Positions 9,254-17,904 are shown, numbered from the stretch's first letter. The stretch: DNA of 45,001 nucleotides from Kamptonema sp. UHCC 0994 (GCF_029167235.1 NZ_JARFTR010000142.1:1-45001); one strand, 5' to 3'. Notes: generated by a model from the letters alone, not told the origin. A program made the numbers and translations.

Positions 9254-9366
9254 ATTGCACCTCCCAATTGCGGGTTAGACGCGATGAAAGACGCGAGGAC
9301 TCGCGCCATACCAGAAAAACAATTATAACTGATATTTGGCACTATTAGCTCTGAGAACTAAAATTT

Positions 9367-9906
9367 TTAATTTTTAATTTTTTCGCGCGGATCGATCGCA
9401 GGTTTTCGGTCTACCAAGCGGATTTGGTTTTGCTTGACCACCACCGTCAACAAAGGCAGGGAAAGCTTCGCAGGGCCTTTAACAACGCGGCCTTGACCAT
9501 CATACTGAGAACCATGACAGGGACATTCAAAGCGCGATCGCTCTGCTTTCCACTCTACAGTACAACCTAAGTGCGTACACACAGGATTGATGCCATATTC
9601 GGCAATTTTTGGCCCATCATTAATTACCAAATAAGCAACTTTTGGCAATCCTTTCACCAACACAGGAATCCCCGCTTTTGCATTAGGAAGGAATTCAGAA
9701 ACCTCAATCGGTTTTCCCTCACTATCTTCGGCTCTTACTCCTGGCAGATAATTTTCACATTGGGAATTATGGGGAAACGCAGAACAGAGCTTTTCGAGGT
9801 CAACTTTTTCGCTTTGGCTGGCTGCGGGAAAAAGCAACCCAATTGCTACAGTTCCCGCCGTTCCAGTCACCATATATTTTAGAAATTGCCGCCGATTGTT
9901 TGTCAT
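9367..9906 (-). CDS. Rieske [2Fe-2S] protein, PetC-like paralog
   Basis: A 179-residue membrane-anchored or exported Rieske protein. It starts with a twin-arginine type signal (NNRRQFLKYMV plus a hydrophobic stretch to about residue 28). The cluster site is complete: CTHLGC (C110, H112, C115) and CPCHGSQY (C128, C130, H131), giving four ligands and the disulfide pair. It resembles the cytochrome b6f iron-sulfur subunit in GINPVCTHLGC and in the pass through VVKGPAKLSLPL, but lacks the usual PetC C-terminal tail and has an extra cysteine-bearing segment (LCSAFPHNSQC, residues 40-50) after the signal. It is therefore more likely an alternative Rieske protein than the housekeeping PetC, and no petA is adjacent. 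Confidence 0.85.
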   Translation of the reverse strand: MTNNRRQFLKYMVTGTAGTVAIGLLFPAASQSEKVDLEKLCSAFPHNSQCENYLPGVRAEDSEGKPIEVSEFLPNAKAGIPVLVKGLPKVAYLVINDGPKIAEYGINPVCTHLGCTVEWKAERSRFECPCHGSQYDGQGRVVKGPAKLSLPLLTVVVKQNQIRLVDRKPAIDPREKIKN

Positions 9907-10100
9907 CGCCTCAGCCTTTAGCCTTCGCTATAAATTGGTTAATCTTTCTCAAAAAATTTTAACCTTAATTTTTATTATTATAGCATTGTCAAGAGAAGGG
10001 TGCGATATAATTTTAATGAGTGAACCACAAAGGCGCAAAGGAGAGAAGGGAAAAATTTTGAGAAAATGATATATTTAAAGTAACTTTCGTAAATATAATC

Positions 10101-11060
10101 ATGCCTAACTACCCTGGAATTTCTAGCGAAGCTTTTCGTCACCCCCTTGACCGCCAAGCAGAAGAAGCTTTACGCAGCGTCCCTGGATTTGATATGATTG
10201 CTAGTCAATTTGTAGAATTTGTCTACGAAAGACCGCAATTTGTTTATCTGATGGGAAATAGTATTCAAGTTGGCCCCCGACAATATGCCAGTATCTATCA
10301 TATATTTCGGGAATGCGTACAAGCTTTAGATATTTTTCCTGAACCATCTTTATTTGTGTCCCAAAATCCTGAAGTTAATAGCTATGCTTTGGGCAAAAAC
10401 AATCCTTATATTGTTATAAATACAGGTCTTTTAGACTTAGTGAATGAGCAGGAATTGCGCTCAGTTATTGCTCACGAATTGGGACATATTAAATGCGGTC
10501 ATCCGATATTAAGCCAGATGGCTATCTGGGCCATGAGTGTGGCTTCGATGATTGGGGAAGTAACTTTTGGACTCGGAAATATTGTTAGTAGTGGTTTAAT
10601 TTTTGCTTTCTATGAATGGCGACGGAAGGCAGAATTATCAGCAGATCGGGCGGCTTTGTTAGGAACAGATGATATTAATTGTGTGATGACTACGATGATG
10701 AAAGTTTCAGGAGTTAGCAGTAAATATGCTCACGAATGTAGCTTGCAGGAATTCATTAATCAATCTGATAATTATCAAGAGCTAGACCAAGATAACCTCA
10801 ACCAAGTTTATAAATTTTTGCTATATAATGGCGGACAGGGTGCAATGCTGAGCCATCCTTTCCCAGTGGAACGTTTGCGCTATCTCCGGGATTGGGCCAA
10901 TTCTGAAGAATACCGCCAAATTCGCTTGGGGAACTATAAAAAGGCGGTTTCCGAGGGTGCAGTTGATGTGAAGTCACAGGAACCAAGCAATGAGACGGAG
11001 GCGCTGCGGCGGGAAATTGAGGAGTTGCAACGCGAGATTAATCGTTATAAGTCACGGTAA
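10101..11060 (+). CDS. M48-family metallopeptidase
   Basis: A zinc metalloprotease of the HtpX/Oma1/Ste24 superfamily. The zinc motif HELGH is at residues 125-129 and the third ligand region is KAELSADRAALLG (E178, D182). Between them lie two hydrophobic segments (about 136-152 and 155-171), and the C terminus is a short charged coiled coil (about residues 296-319). There is no signal peptide, so the catalytic face is probably cytoplasmic with a membrane hairpin. Such peptidases act in membrane protein quality control. The gene opens a same-strand series with a DUF4359 gene and a TerD-TPR gene; gaps of 135 and 101 bp make co-transcription possible but not certain. Confidence 0.9.
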   Translation: MPNYPGISSEAFRHPLDRQAEEALRSVPGFDMIASQFVEFVYERPQFVYLMGNSIQVGPRQYASIYHIFRECVQALDIFPEPSLFVSQNPEVNSYALGKNNPYIVINTGLLDLVNEQELRSVIAHELGHIKCGHPILSQMAIWAMSVASMIGEVTFGLGNIVSSGLIFAFYEWRRKAELSADRAALLGTDDINCVMTTMMKVSGVSSKYAHECSLQEFINQSDNYQELDQDNLNQVYKFLLYNGGQGAMLSHPFPVERLRYLRDWANSEEYRQIRLGNYKKAVSEGAVDVKSQEPSNETEALRREIEELQREINRYKSR

Positions 11061-11195
11061 GGAATTACTAGCAGATTTAACGGATGTAAACATCTGTAAA
11101 TCGCCTCAAAGCTCAAATCTAAAACATAATTCTGAAATCTGTCTTCAGGATGTGTAGTCTAAAAAAAGTACAACTCAATTAGGCAAGGTAAAAAA

Positions 11196-11603
11196 ATGAT
11201 TACTGACAAAGATTTTAACAGTGACAAGGAGACATCTAATTCTAGCCGCAATCTTGGGAAAGGTGCGATCGGGCTGGCGATTCTTGCTGTTGTGATGGGA
11301 TTTACTAATCCTCCCAGAGATGAGTACCTCAGCTATGCTTCAGGCACAATGGCAACAGAACTACAAAAGTCTATGTGCAAAGAGTCTCGCGTACCTGAAT
11401 TTTTAGGGAATTTTGCAGAGTCTTTAGTTGGTGCTTGCAAAAGTGTACTAACTTCGGAACGGGGTACTATAGAAATTTTGATCGACAATTCAACGCATCG
11501 CCAGAATTTAATTATCTTCAGTATTTACACTACTGAAGTTGTGGGACAAAAGTATCATACAATCGGAGCTTTTGGGAATTTCTTAACTATTGCTGCTAAA
11601 TAG
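11196..11603 (+). CDS. DUF4359-type small membrane-anchored protein
   Basis: A 135-residue protein with a polar N terminus, one hydrophobic segment (GAIGLAILAVVMGFTNP, about residues 24-40), and an exported or lumenal domain beginning PPRDEYLSYASGTMATEL, the start recognised for DUF4359 proteins of cyanobacteria. Two cysteines (in SMCKES and VGACKS) lie in the soluble domain. AAGGT sits about seven bases before the start ATG. The function of the family is unknown. Its position between a membrane M48 peptidase and a membrane-spanning TerD-TPR protein suggests a shared envelope-stress role, but this is only context. Confidence 0.7.
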   Translation: MITDKDFNSDKETSNSSRNLGKGAIGLAILAVVMGFTNPPRDEYLSYASGTMATELQKSMCKESRVPEFLGNFAESLVGACKSVLTSERGTIEILIDNSTHRQNLIIFSIYTTEVVGQKYHTIGAFGNFLTIAAK

Positions 11604-11704
11604 GAGAATAACCATCATTTTTAAGATTTGTTAAAAATTTGCGATGTGAGATACACTCTCTCTTATACTATTATGCAATATTTGCATTTATAGGGCGATC
11701 GCAG

Positions 11705-13672
11705 ATGGTAGTCGAATTAACTAAAGGTGCAAGGTTTAACCTTTCTAAACAATCAGATTTAAAGAAAGTTGCGATCGCCCTCGGTTGGGAGTTCAATAAC
11801 CCCGCACAAAGCTATGAGATAGATGCCTCTGTATTCATGCTGGGATCTGATGGCAAACTCCCCCACGAAAAATATTTTGTATTCTACAATAATCTACAAT
11901 CATTTGATAGCTCTGTCCTGCAATCAACACCTAAAAAAGAACAGCAAGAAAAAGCAGAAAATAAGGCGATGTATGGTGTGAGGCTGGAAAAAATTAATCC
12001 TGATATTCAGGAAATAATATTTGTCGGTACTATTGACGAAGTACCAGAAAAAAATGCCAACTTCAGCATGATTAAAAATGCTTTTATCAAGATTTGTCAT
12101 CTGGATAATGGCAGCGAAATTGCTCGATATGATTTAAAAGAAAATTTTTTCCAAGAGACGGCTATCGAGTTTGGACGTTTGTATAGAAACAAAGGAGAAT
12201 GGAAGTTTCAGGCTGTAGGACAAGGATATAATACAGGATTACAAAGCTTTGTTGATAAGTACCATGTCGAGAATATACAATCTACTGCTAACACCTCTGC
12301 AATTAGCCCATCATTAGATAATTCTCAGCCTGTTATTAACGACTCAAGTGTAGAATCAGAACCGAAAAAACCGCGTAAGAAAAAAAGACGGAAAACACCA
12401 AAAAATAATAATCAAGTTTCGGCTGTAAAGCGTAAAATACCCATAAATTTATTAGCAGGGTTAGGTGTTTTAATTCTAGGCATTGGTGCAGGCGCGACTG
12501 CATTAATTAAATCGCAAGAAGCCAGTCTACATCAAGCTAAAATACTGATAGATGACAGAGAAAAGTTTAGAATATCAACAGATATAAATTTTCTCAAAAA
12601 TGTAGAGGAAAGCCTCAAAAAATCAATAGCCAATTTAGATACGATTCCTAATTTACCTGGTTTTGCCTATCAGCAAGCTCAATCAGATTTAGCTAATTTG
12701 CGCCCCACTATGGTGTCTGTTGAGCAAAATATCAATGCTGTTCAAAGTCTAGAAACTGCTCAAAAACTAGCATTAGAAGCTGCTATTTTAGTAAAAAATC
12801 CGCCTCATACTGTGGAAGTTTGGCGTGATTCACAAAGCAAATGGCAACAGGCGATCGCGCTTTTACAGGCGATTCCAACAGACGCATCTGTTTATATTTC
12901 AGCGCAACAAAAGTTGTCTAATTACCTTGCTAACCAGACTGTGATTAGTCAAAGATTTGCTACAGCCCAAAAAGCTGTCACCTTCAGCAATCAAGGTTCT
13001 ATGAAGCTTGAAAAAGCCGATTATCGAGGTGCGATCGCAGATTTTAATCAAGCAGTTAACATCAACCAAAACTTACCCCAAGCTTATCTAGGCTTAGGAA
13101 TTTCTCACTCAAAACTAGGTAATAGCCAGCAGGCAATTCAAAATTACAATCAGGCACTAAAATTTAATGGTAATTTGGCAGATGCTTATTTCAGCAGGGG
13201 TCAAGCTTACTATGAAATCGGTAATAATCAAAAGGCGATCGCAGATTATGAGCAAACTATTCGCCTTAATCCTAATTATGCCCTAGCTTACTTAGAGCGA
13301 GGTGCTATTCGCTATCAAATTGGCTCTAAACCTCAAGGATTCCAAGACTTCCGCCAAGCAGCGGAGCTTTTTTCTAAAGAGGGAGATACAAAGAATTACC
13401 AACTAGCGCAAACTCTGCTCAACAAGTTTCAAGAGCCGACTTCACCAAGTCCAGAGCCAGTAAAATGTGATTATGCACGAAATATTGACTCATTAGGTCG
13501 GCCGTGTGGTGTGCATTTAAATATTCCAGTTAGAACCCGCAAAACTTCTCTTCCTAACCCTTATACTTCAGATACTAACCTTCAAAAAAATACGAGTAAA
13601 CAGGAAATATCCCCCTCTAATTCTGATAGCAGTAGCAGCAGACCTCGTAGGAGTAGAAGAAGCAGAAGATAA
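11705..13672 (+). CDS. TerD domain - transmembrane - TPR fusion protein
   Basis: A 655-residue mosaic. Residues 1-190 are a TerD domain: ELTKGARFNLSKQSDLKKV at the start, EIDASVFMLGSDGKL, YFVFYNNLQS, IIFVGTIDEV and GEWKFQAVGQGYNTGL all line up with TerD/TerZ proteins of tellurium and stress response. A Ser/Asn-rich linker leads to a very basic patch (KKPRKKKRRK, 221-230), one membrane helix (about 246-268), a helical region, three to four TPRs (about 430-575), and an Arg/Ser-rich tail ending PRRSRRSRR. The basic patch before the helix favours a cytoplasmic TerD domain with exported TPRs. The acidic calcium loop of classic TerD is replaced by STPKKEQQEKAENK. Start ATG 11705 is chosen because the TerD domain begins there; the frame is open to 11639. 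HIP1 sites show it is resident. Confidence 0.82.
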   Translation: MVVELTKGARFNLSKQSDLKKVAIALGWEFNNPAQSYEIDASVFMLGSDGKLPHEKYFVFYNNLQSFDSSVLQSTPKKEQQEKAENKAMYGVRLEKINPDIQEIIFVGTIDEVPEKNANFSMIKNAFIKICHLDNGSEIARYDLKENFFQETAIEFGRLYRNKGEWKFQAVGQGYNTGLQSFVDKYHVENIQSTANTSAISPSLDNSQPVINDSSVESEPKKPRKKKRRKTPKNNNQVSAVKRKIPINLLAGLGVLILGIGAGATALIKSQEASLHQAKILIDDREKFRISTDINFLKNVEESLKKSIANLDTIPNLPGFAYQQAQSDLANLRPTMVSVEQNINAVQSLETAQKLALEAAILVKNPPHTVEVWRDSQSKWQQAIALLQAIPTDASVYISAQQKLSNYLANQTVISQRFATAQKAVTFSNQGSMKLEKADYRGAIADFNQAVNINQNLPQAYLGLGISHSKLGNSQQAIQNYNQALKFNGNLADAYFSRGQAYYEIGNNQKAIADYEQTIRLNPNYALAYLERGAIRYQIGSKPQGFQDFRQAAELFSKEGDTKNYQLAQTLLNKFQEPTSPSPEPVKCDYARNIDSLGRPCGVHLNIPVRTRKTSLPNPYTSDTNLQKNTSKQEISPSNSDSSSSRPRRSRRSRR

Positions 13673-13703
13673 ACTCTGTTTCACCCTTTATAACTACTAA
13701 AGG

Positions 13704-14042
13704 TTAAACACGCTTTACTTTTTTACTCTCACGAAAGCGCCGAATTCCTACTAATACGCTAGCGGCCAAGGCTAAACCATTGAGAGTTAAAAGTTCAGTA
13801 AATTGCAACTCTCCATCTTCTACTACGGATGCTGCTGTGCGAACTACTATCGCCACAGGAGGGAGCAAAAATTGCTTTGAAGTTTCAGAGGCGACGCGAT
13901 CGCGCGAGGCGAGTTTGATTTCACTCTCTTGCTGCGCTAATTTATCGCCAGCAGAGGCTTTGGGAGCAGCCACAGCAAATACAAGACTCAATATCAGTGC
14001 AGAGGTAGTAACTTTGACCAGTAAATTAGTTGTTTTATTCAT
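13704..14042 (-). CDS. small exported protein with C-terminal membrane anchor, function unknown
   Basis: A 112-residue protein preceded by a perfect AGGAGG five bases upstream of ATG 14042. Residues 1-31 form a signal peptide (hydrophobic core LILSLVFAVAAP, then KASAGD as a likely cleavage site). A polar middle region is followed by a moderately hydrophobic segment (LLTLNGLALAASVLVGI, about 84-100) and a basic tail (RRFRESKKVKRV), so the C terminus could stay on the cytoplasmic side. It resembles a sortase-free PEP-CTERM-like tail only superficially, without the PEP motif. It converges with the TerD-TPR gene, 31 bp apart. No family was recognised. Confidence 0.72.
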   Translation of the reverse strand: MNKTTNLLVKVTTSALILSLVFAVAAPKASAGDKLAQQESEIKLASRDRVASETSKQFLLPPVAIVVRTAASVVEDGELQFTELLTLNGLALAASVLVGIRRFRESKKVKRV

Positions 14043-14357
14043 AAATCCTCCTCACAGGGAGTCGCGCCACCAAACCTTTTCTTAAGATGAAGGGTGTGAC
14101 CCCCTCTTGCTGACACCCCCTACTTCCTCAATCATTACTCGCCAAAGTACGGGTGTAAATAGTCTTGGGCAAATTTCACTCAATCTTTAAGAATCCCCTC
14201 TCCGCATGAAGCTTGGAGTTATGGAGGTAGGTAAAATGATTGATTTCAGGCTGAAACTCCTCTTCGCACGCTCAATTGTCACAGAAGACAAGAGAGCGAT
14301 CGCAGAAAGTAAGTAAGTTAAGTATAAATAAACACTTCTATACCTTTAGACTTTTAC
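14043..14357. other. intergenic region without recognised gene
   Basis: About 315 bp upstream of the small exported protein gene and the toxin-antitoxin pair. It holds a GGGTGT/ACACCC hairpin (14092-14118), a HIP1 octamer near 14297, and otherwise nothing recognised. Promoters for both flanking units must lie here or in the adjacent palindrome. Confidence 0.5.
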
Positions 14358-14407
14358 GTAACACCCTCCTCTGGGCGGTATATTTACCCCCCAGAGCACG
14401 GTGTTAC
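14358..14407. repeat. palindromic repeat family, copy A
   Basis: A 50-bp hairpin with arms GTAACACC.../...GGTGTTAC and an inner CTCTGGG/CCCAGAG stem, flanked by TTACGTAA and TACGTAA. Related copies are at 40375-40424, 41705-41755 and 44971-45001. Here the outer stem reads ACACC/GGTGT where other copies have ACGCC/GGCGT, a paired change that keeps base pairing. Confidence 0.85.
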
Positions 14408-14456
14408 GGATACGTAAGTGCCATATAAAATAGAAATAGAGTTATCGGAAAATATC

Positions 14457-14759
14457 ATGCAAGCATACAAACTCAAAGGAACTATCGATTCGGCAGGTAA
14501 TTTAATAGTTGCCGAACCTGTTAATATGCCCCCAGGCGATGTTGAAATTATCCTCTTGCAAACAGTTGATAAAGTTGCCAGTTCCAAATTCTCGGTAGCG
14601 GAGTCACACCCAGCAGAGACACCTAAGAGGAAGTTTGAAAGTAACGTTAAGGCATTTCAGGGTTTATTTGATGAAAATACTACACCTGAACCACCAGATT
14701 TTGACGATCCAGACAAACAAGCAAAATGGGAATATTTGAAGGAGAAACATAACCTGTGA
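14457..14759 (+). CDS. putative antitoxin partner of PIN-domain toxin
   Basis: A 100-residue protein whose N terminus (YKLKGTIDSAGNLIVAEP) looks like a small beta-rich swapped-hairpin segment, followed by an acidic, probably disordered tail (residues 55-100, with PEPPDFDDPDKQAKWEYL) of the kind antitoxins use to bind PIN nucleases. The start is ATG 14457; an in-frame GTG at 14418 coincides with the end of a palindromic repeat and is unlikely. It overlaps the PIN gene by 4 bp (GTGA), showing translational coupling. No classic VapB family was recognised, so the antitoxin role rests on position, size and charge pattern. Confidence 0.65.
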   Translation: MQAYKLKGTIDSAGNLIVAEPVNMPPGDVEIILLQTVDKVASSKFSVAESHPAETPKRKFESNVKAFQGLFDENTTPEPPDFDDPDKQAKWEYLKEKHNL

Positions 14760-15175
14760 AAATTTTGTTAGACACCAATGTTATAGTGGATGTTGCTCTT
14801 GAGCGAGAGCCTTTCTCTGCCGATAGCGATCGCGTCTTATCGTTCGTTGAGCAAGGGCAAGTTGAAGGTTATATTTCAGGATCAACTTTTAGCGATCTTT
14901 TCTACATTATTCGTAGAAGTAAAGGTCGCGATTCTACACTTGTTTTTTTAAGGCAGTTAGCAACCTTCTGCCAAGTTGCTACAGTCGATCGAGCTGTTAT
15001 TTCAATGGCTTTAAATGCCAACTTCAAAGATTTTGAAGATGCCATTCAATACAGCACTGCTGTCATCAATCAATTAGATGCAATTATCACTCGTAACCAG
15101 AAAGACTTTCCCGTTACTACTCCTCAAATCCTCACACCTGCTCAGTTAATTCAAGAGTTAACCAATTCTGCTTAA
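14756..15175 (+). CDS. PIN-domain ribonuclease, VapC-like toxin
   Basis: A 139-residue PIN domain protein starting with GTG. The catalytic acidic residues are visible as D6 (LLDTNVIVD), D95 with neighbouring E94 (FKDFEDAIQ), and D117 (ITRNQKDF). The usual second glutamate is replaced by GSTFSDLFYI, where D47 may take its place. PIN toxins cleave RNA when freed from their antitoxin. The gene overlaps the preceding small gene by 4 bp, the layout of a type II toxin-antitoxin module. It contains a HIP1 octamer, so the pair is not obviously a recent arrival. Length is standard. Confidence 0.85.
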   Translation: MKILLDTNVIVDVALEREPFSADSDRVLSFVEQGQVEGYISGSTFSDLFYIIRRSKGRDSTLVFLRQLATFCQVATVDRAVISMALNANFKDFEDAIQYSTAVINQLDAIITRNQKDFPVTTPQILTPAQLIQELTNSA

Positions 15176-15189
15176 TTTTCTTGTTAAAT

Positions 15190-15205
15190 ACGCGATTAAT
15201 CGCGT
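15190..15205. terminator. palindrome between convergent genes, possible bidirectional terminator
   Basis: ACGCGATTAATCGCGT is a perfect 16-bp palindrome in the 41-bp gap between the stops of the PIN gene and the EamA transporter gene. It lacks a long T-tract, so it may equally be a dispersed palindromic repeat. Confidence 0.4.
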
Positions 15206-15216
15206 CCCTACAGATG

Positions 15217-16290
15217 CTAAATTTCTGACTCCAATTCAGTCACTCGCACCTGTAAAGGCATCTCAACGGAGTTGCCATCAGTCGCTTCCAATACTTTCTG
15301 CTGCTCATCACTCGCCTTAGTTCCAGTTAGCTTTATCCTCAACTTTTCAGCTAAAATATCTCGCTGATTAATCAAATAAATACTAACTAAAGTTAGCCCC
15401 ACACCTATTGACTGTATAGGGTTCAGCACCTCACCTAAAAATAAATTACCAAATAGCAAAGCAAAAACTGGAGTTAAGAAAGTCAGGGAACTTAAACTCG
15501 TGAGACTGCCACTAGAGGCAAAGTAAAAGAATAAACCATAAGCGATCGCACTCCCAAACACAGTCGCATAACCCAAGGCCATCCAGCCAGAAAAATCAAT
15601 ATTCACAAACTGTTGCGATTCTGTTACAGCCGAAAGCCCAAACAGCGGTAAACCACCTAAAATCATGTGCCATCCAGTCGCCGCCACCGGATCGGCATAA
15701 CGGCAAACCCAGCGCACCAAAATCGTACCCACAGCCATTGACAAAGCCGCCAACAGCATCAACCATTCCCCACTCTGGAACAACATCCCAATCCCCGCAG
15801 AGGTCGCCTGTACCGTCTCAGGATGTAACCAACCCAAAATCAAGCTCTGCGGCAACCCAATCAAACTGATACCCAAAATGCCAATCGCCAATCCCAACCA
15901 ACCCCAAAATCCAATTCGTTCCTGAAACAGCCACAGCGATAAAATCGCCACCGCCAAGGGTTGAGAATCAATCATCACCGAACCTAAACCCGCCCCAGTT
16001 CTGACTAACCCTTCCGCCAAAAAGCCTTGAAACAGCGCACCATCTACCAGCGCAAACAGCGAAATCCACAGCCACGCCTTCCAACCCTGGGGCTGAGGTT
16101 TACCCATCAAAGCGGCCGCTATTAGGACTAAAACCCCCGCTGGCGCTAACCGTACCCCCGCCATAAATAGGGGCGTTGTATTGGGGATAACCCCTTTCAT
16201 CGCTACCATTGCGGTTCCCCACAGGAAAAACGGCGCGATCGTTAACAGCGGCGTAAAGGGCAGTTTCGACTCAGTAAGCTTTAGCTGCAT
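15217..16290 (-). CDS. EamA/DMT-family transporter
   Basis: A membrane protein of the drug/metabolite transporter superfamily with about ten transmembrane helices arranged as two EamA repeats: the first covers roughly residues 15-150 (FFLWGTAMVAMKGVIP, ALFQGFLAEGLVRTGAGL, AILSLWLFQERIGFWGWLGL), the second residues 180-315 (AVGTILVRWVCRYADPVAA, SLTFLTPVFALLFGNLFLGE). The C-terminal 40 residues are soluble. ATG 16290 is chosen because GGAG lies eight bases before it; an upstream TTG at 16308 is less likely. The substrate cannot be assigned; family members export amino acids, nucleotides or other metabolites. Confidence 0.9.
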   Translation of the reverse strand: MQLKLTESKLPFTPLLTIAPFFLWGTAMVAMKGVIPNTTPLFMAGVRLAPAGVLVLIAAALMGKPQPQGWKAWLWISLFALVDGALFQGFLAEGLVRTGAGLGSVMIDSQPLAVAILSLWLFQERIGFWGWLGLAIGILGISLIGLPQSLILGWLHPETVQATSAGIGMLFQSGEWLMLLAALSMAVGTILVRWVCRYADPVAATGWHMILGGLPLFGLSAVTESQQFVNIDFSGWMALGYATVFGSAIAYGLFFYFASSGSLTSLSSLTFLTPVFALLFGNLFLGEVLNPIQSIGVGLTLVSIYLINQRDILAEKLRIKLTGTKASDEQQKVLEATDGNSVEMPLQVRVTELESEI

Positions 16291-16488
16291 AATTATCGCT
16301 CCAAACAATAAGGGGGGTATCCTAAATTATTATGAAGTAATTTTAAGATTTGTGTGCTACCTGAGTCAATAAGGCTACTAGGGAATTGGGTGCGATCGCG
16401 CAAAAGTAAGGTGGGCGCTACAAATATCAATATTTCTTGCTGGAATTGAGAGGATGGTAGCGCCCACCCTACAAGAGTCCTTCTGCCT

Positions 16489-16899
16489 TCATTCTCGACA
16501 CACAAACCGCCACAGAGGATGACTCGACCCCTGTTGGCGAATACGACGGACTTGTTGTTCTAAACGCAGTTTTTCCTTCCGAGGTAATCCCAGCAAAATA
16601 TTACGACTTTGCCAAACGAGTACAGCCACAGTCATACCAATGCACAAACCCAAACCAACAGCAGGTAAACGGTTATAAATCAGACCATAACGTACAGCAG
16701 CCCAAGTAAAATTTTCCAACCACAAAGCAATTTCACCGCGCAACGCCCACAAACTCAAAGCGCCCACACTCAGCCACAGGAATGCGACAACTAACCAACG
16801 GCCGTAAACAGTTAATTCATGCAGCCTTTGCACTTGCGCTTGAAAAATTGGGTCATTTTCAAGGGAAGAGGAAGGAGAAGAGAAAGGAGGAGTCTTCAC
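16489..16899 (-). CDS. small two-TM membrane protein downstream of secF
   Basis: A 136-residue protein with a Ser/Pro-rich N terminus, a first membrane helix (about 34-53, WLVVAFLWLSVGALSLWAL) and a second (about 77-97, LPAVGLGLCIGMTVAVLVW), ending in a basic helical tail (GLPRKEKLRLEQQVRRIRQQ). It starts six bases after the secF stop on the same strand, so it is almost certainly co-transcribed and may be translationally coupled. No known family was recognised. Its tight link to secDF suggests a membrane-protein biogenesis role, as inference only. Confidence 0.75.
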   Translation of the reverse strand: MKTPPFSSPSSSLENDPIFQAQVQRLHELTVYGRWLVVAFLWLSVGALSLWALRGEIALWLENFTWAAVRYGLIYNRLPAVGLGLCIGMTVAVLVWQSRNILLGLPRKEKLRLEQQVRRIRQQGSSHPLWRFVCRE

Positions 16900-16905
16900 T
16901 TTTTC

Positions 16906-17895
16906 CTATTTTTGAATATCATCTTGAGGATTTGGCCCATCAACAGGAACCATGATAGATTTTCCTACGCGATCGCGCCACCAAGCCAGCAACGTACTAG
17001 CAATAAAAATACTCGAATAAGCACCCGCAGTAAACCCAATAATCAGCGCCAGCGCAAAGTATTTCAGGGTTTCGCCCCCAAACAAAAAGATAGCCGTTAA
17101 AGTCAGCAACACCGTTAACGTCGTATTGATTGACCGCCCCAACGTTTGGTTCACAGCATCATCCACAACCTGACTAATCGGTTCCCCCGGATTCAGCTTA
17201 ATTACTTCCCTAACTCGGTCGTAAATCACCACTGTATCATTAACAGAAAAACCGATAATTGTCAAGATCGCCACCACGAATAAACTATCAACTTCGACAC
17301 CCTGCACTAAACCCAAAATGGAAAAAATACCAACCGTAATTAAAATATCGTGGAACAGAGCAACAAAGGCAAAAAAGGCATAGTCTAACTGGAAGCGCAA
17401 CGTTAGATAACCAGTAATACCGACAAAGGAGAGAATAATAGCGAGTAATCCAGATTTAAAAAGCTGTTTACCCAGGGTAGGGCCAACGGTATCAATCTTA
17501 GTAGCTTGAGGGTCAAAAGCACCTAACTTTTCACTTAAAGTTGTTTGCAACTTAGTGCGCTGTTCAACATCCAAAGTTTTTGTTCGTATTGAGATGCCCT
17601 GTTTTGTTTTATTAGCTGCATCTGTAACAACTTGGATACTGCTATTAGCTAAACCTTGGCTGTCAATGACTTCTCTAACAACTCCAAGATCGATGGGTTT
17701 AGCACAATTTGCAGGTTGCGTGCAGTCAAGTTCAAACTGCAATTTAGTCCCACCGATAAAGTCCAAACTGGGGCGCAAAGGAGCGCCGATAGTTGGATTA
17801 GTCCAAGAAATAACCATTGACACTAAACCTGCCAAAATTATAATGCAGGAAACTGTCCACCAAATCGACCGCTGTTTAATAACACTAAATTTCAT
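16906..17895 (-). CDS. secF: protein translocase subunit SecF
   Basis: With SecD it uses the proton motive force to assist late steps of SecYEG/SecA export across plasma and thylakoid membranes. Six transmembrane helices are visible. Signatures: [15 protein letters not shown] in the first periplasmic loop, [17 protein letters not shown] before TM2, and [20 protein letters not shown] in the conserved TM4-5 region, with [16 protein letters not shown] after it. 329 residues is typical. It lies downstream of secD; the 123-bp gap between them is almost completely filled by heptamer repeats. Confidence 0.96.
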   Translation of the reverse strand: MKFSVIKQRSIWWTVSCIIILAGLVSMVISWTNPTIGAPLRPSLDFIGGTKLQFELDCTQPANCAKPIDLGVVREVIDSQGLANSSIQVVTDAANKTKQGISIRTKTLDVEQRTKLQTTLSEKLGAFDPQATKIDTVGPTLGKQLFKSGLLAIILSFVGITGYLTLRFQLDYAFFAFVALFHDILITVGIFSILGLVQGVEVDSLFVVAILTIIGFSVNDTVVIYDRVREVIKLNPGEPISQVVDDAVNQTLGRSINTTLTVLLTLTAIFLFGGETLKYFALALIIGFTAGAYSSIFIASTLLAWWRDRVGKSIMVPVDGPNPQDDIQK

Positions 17896-17904
17896 AATTT
17901 GATA

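Noticed and set aside
9570-9882. Plus-strand frame opposite the Rieske gene
   Set aside because: It is antisense to an intact iron-sulfur protein with all ligand motifs and shows no domain.
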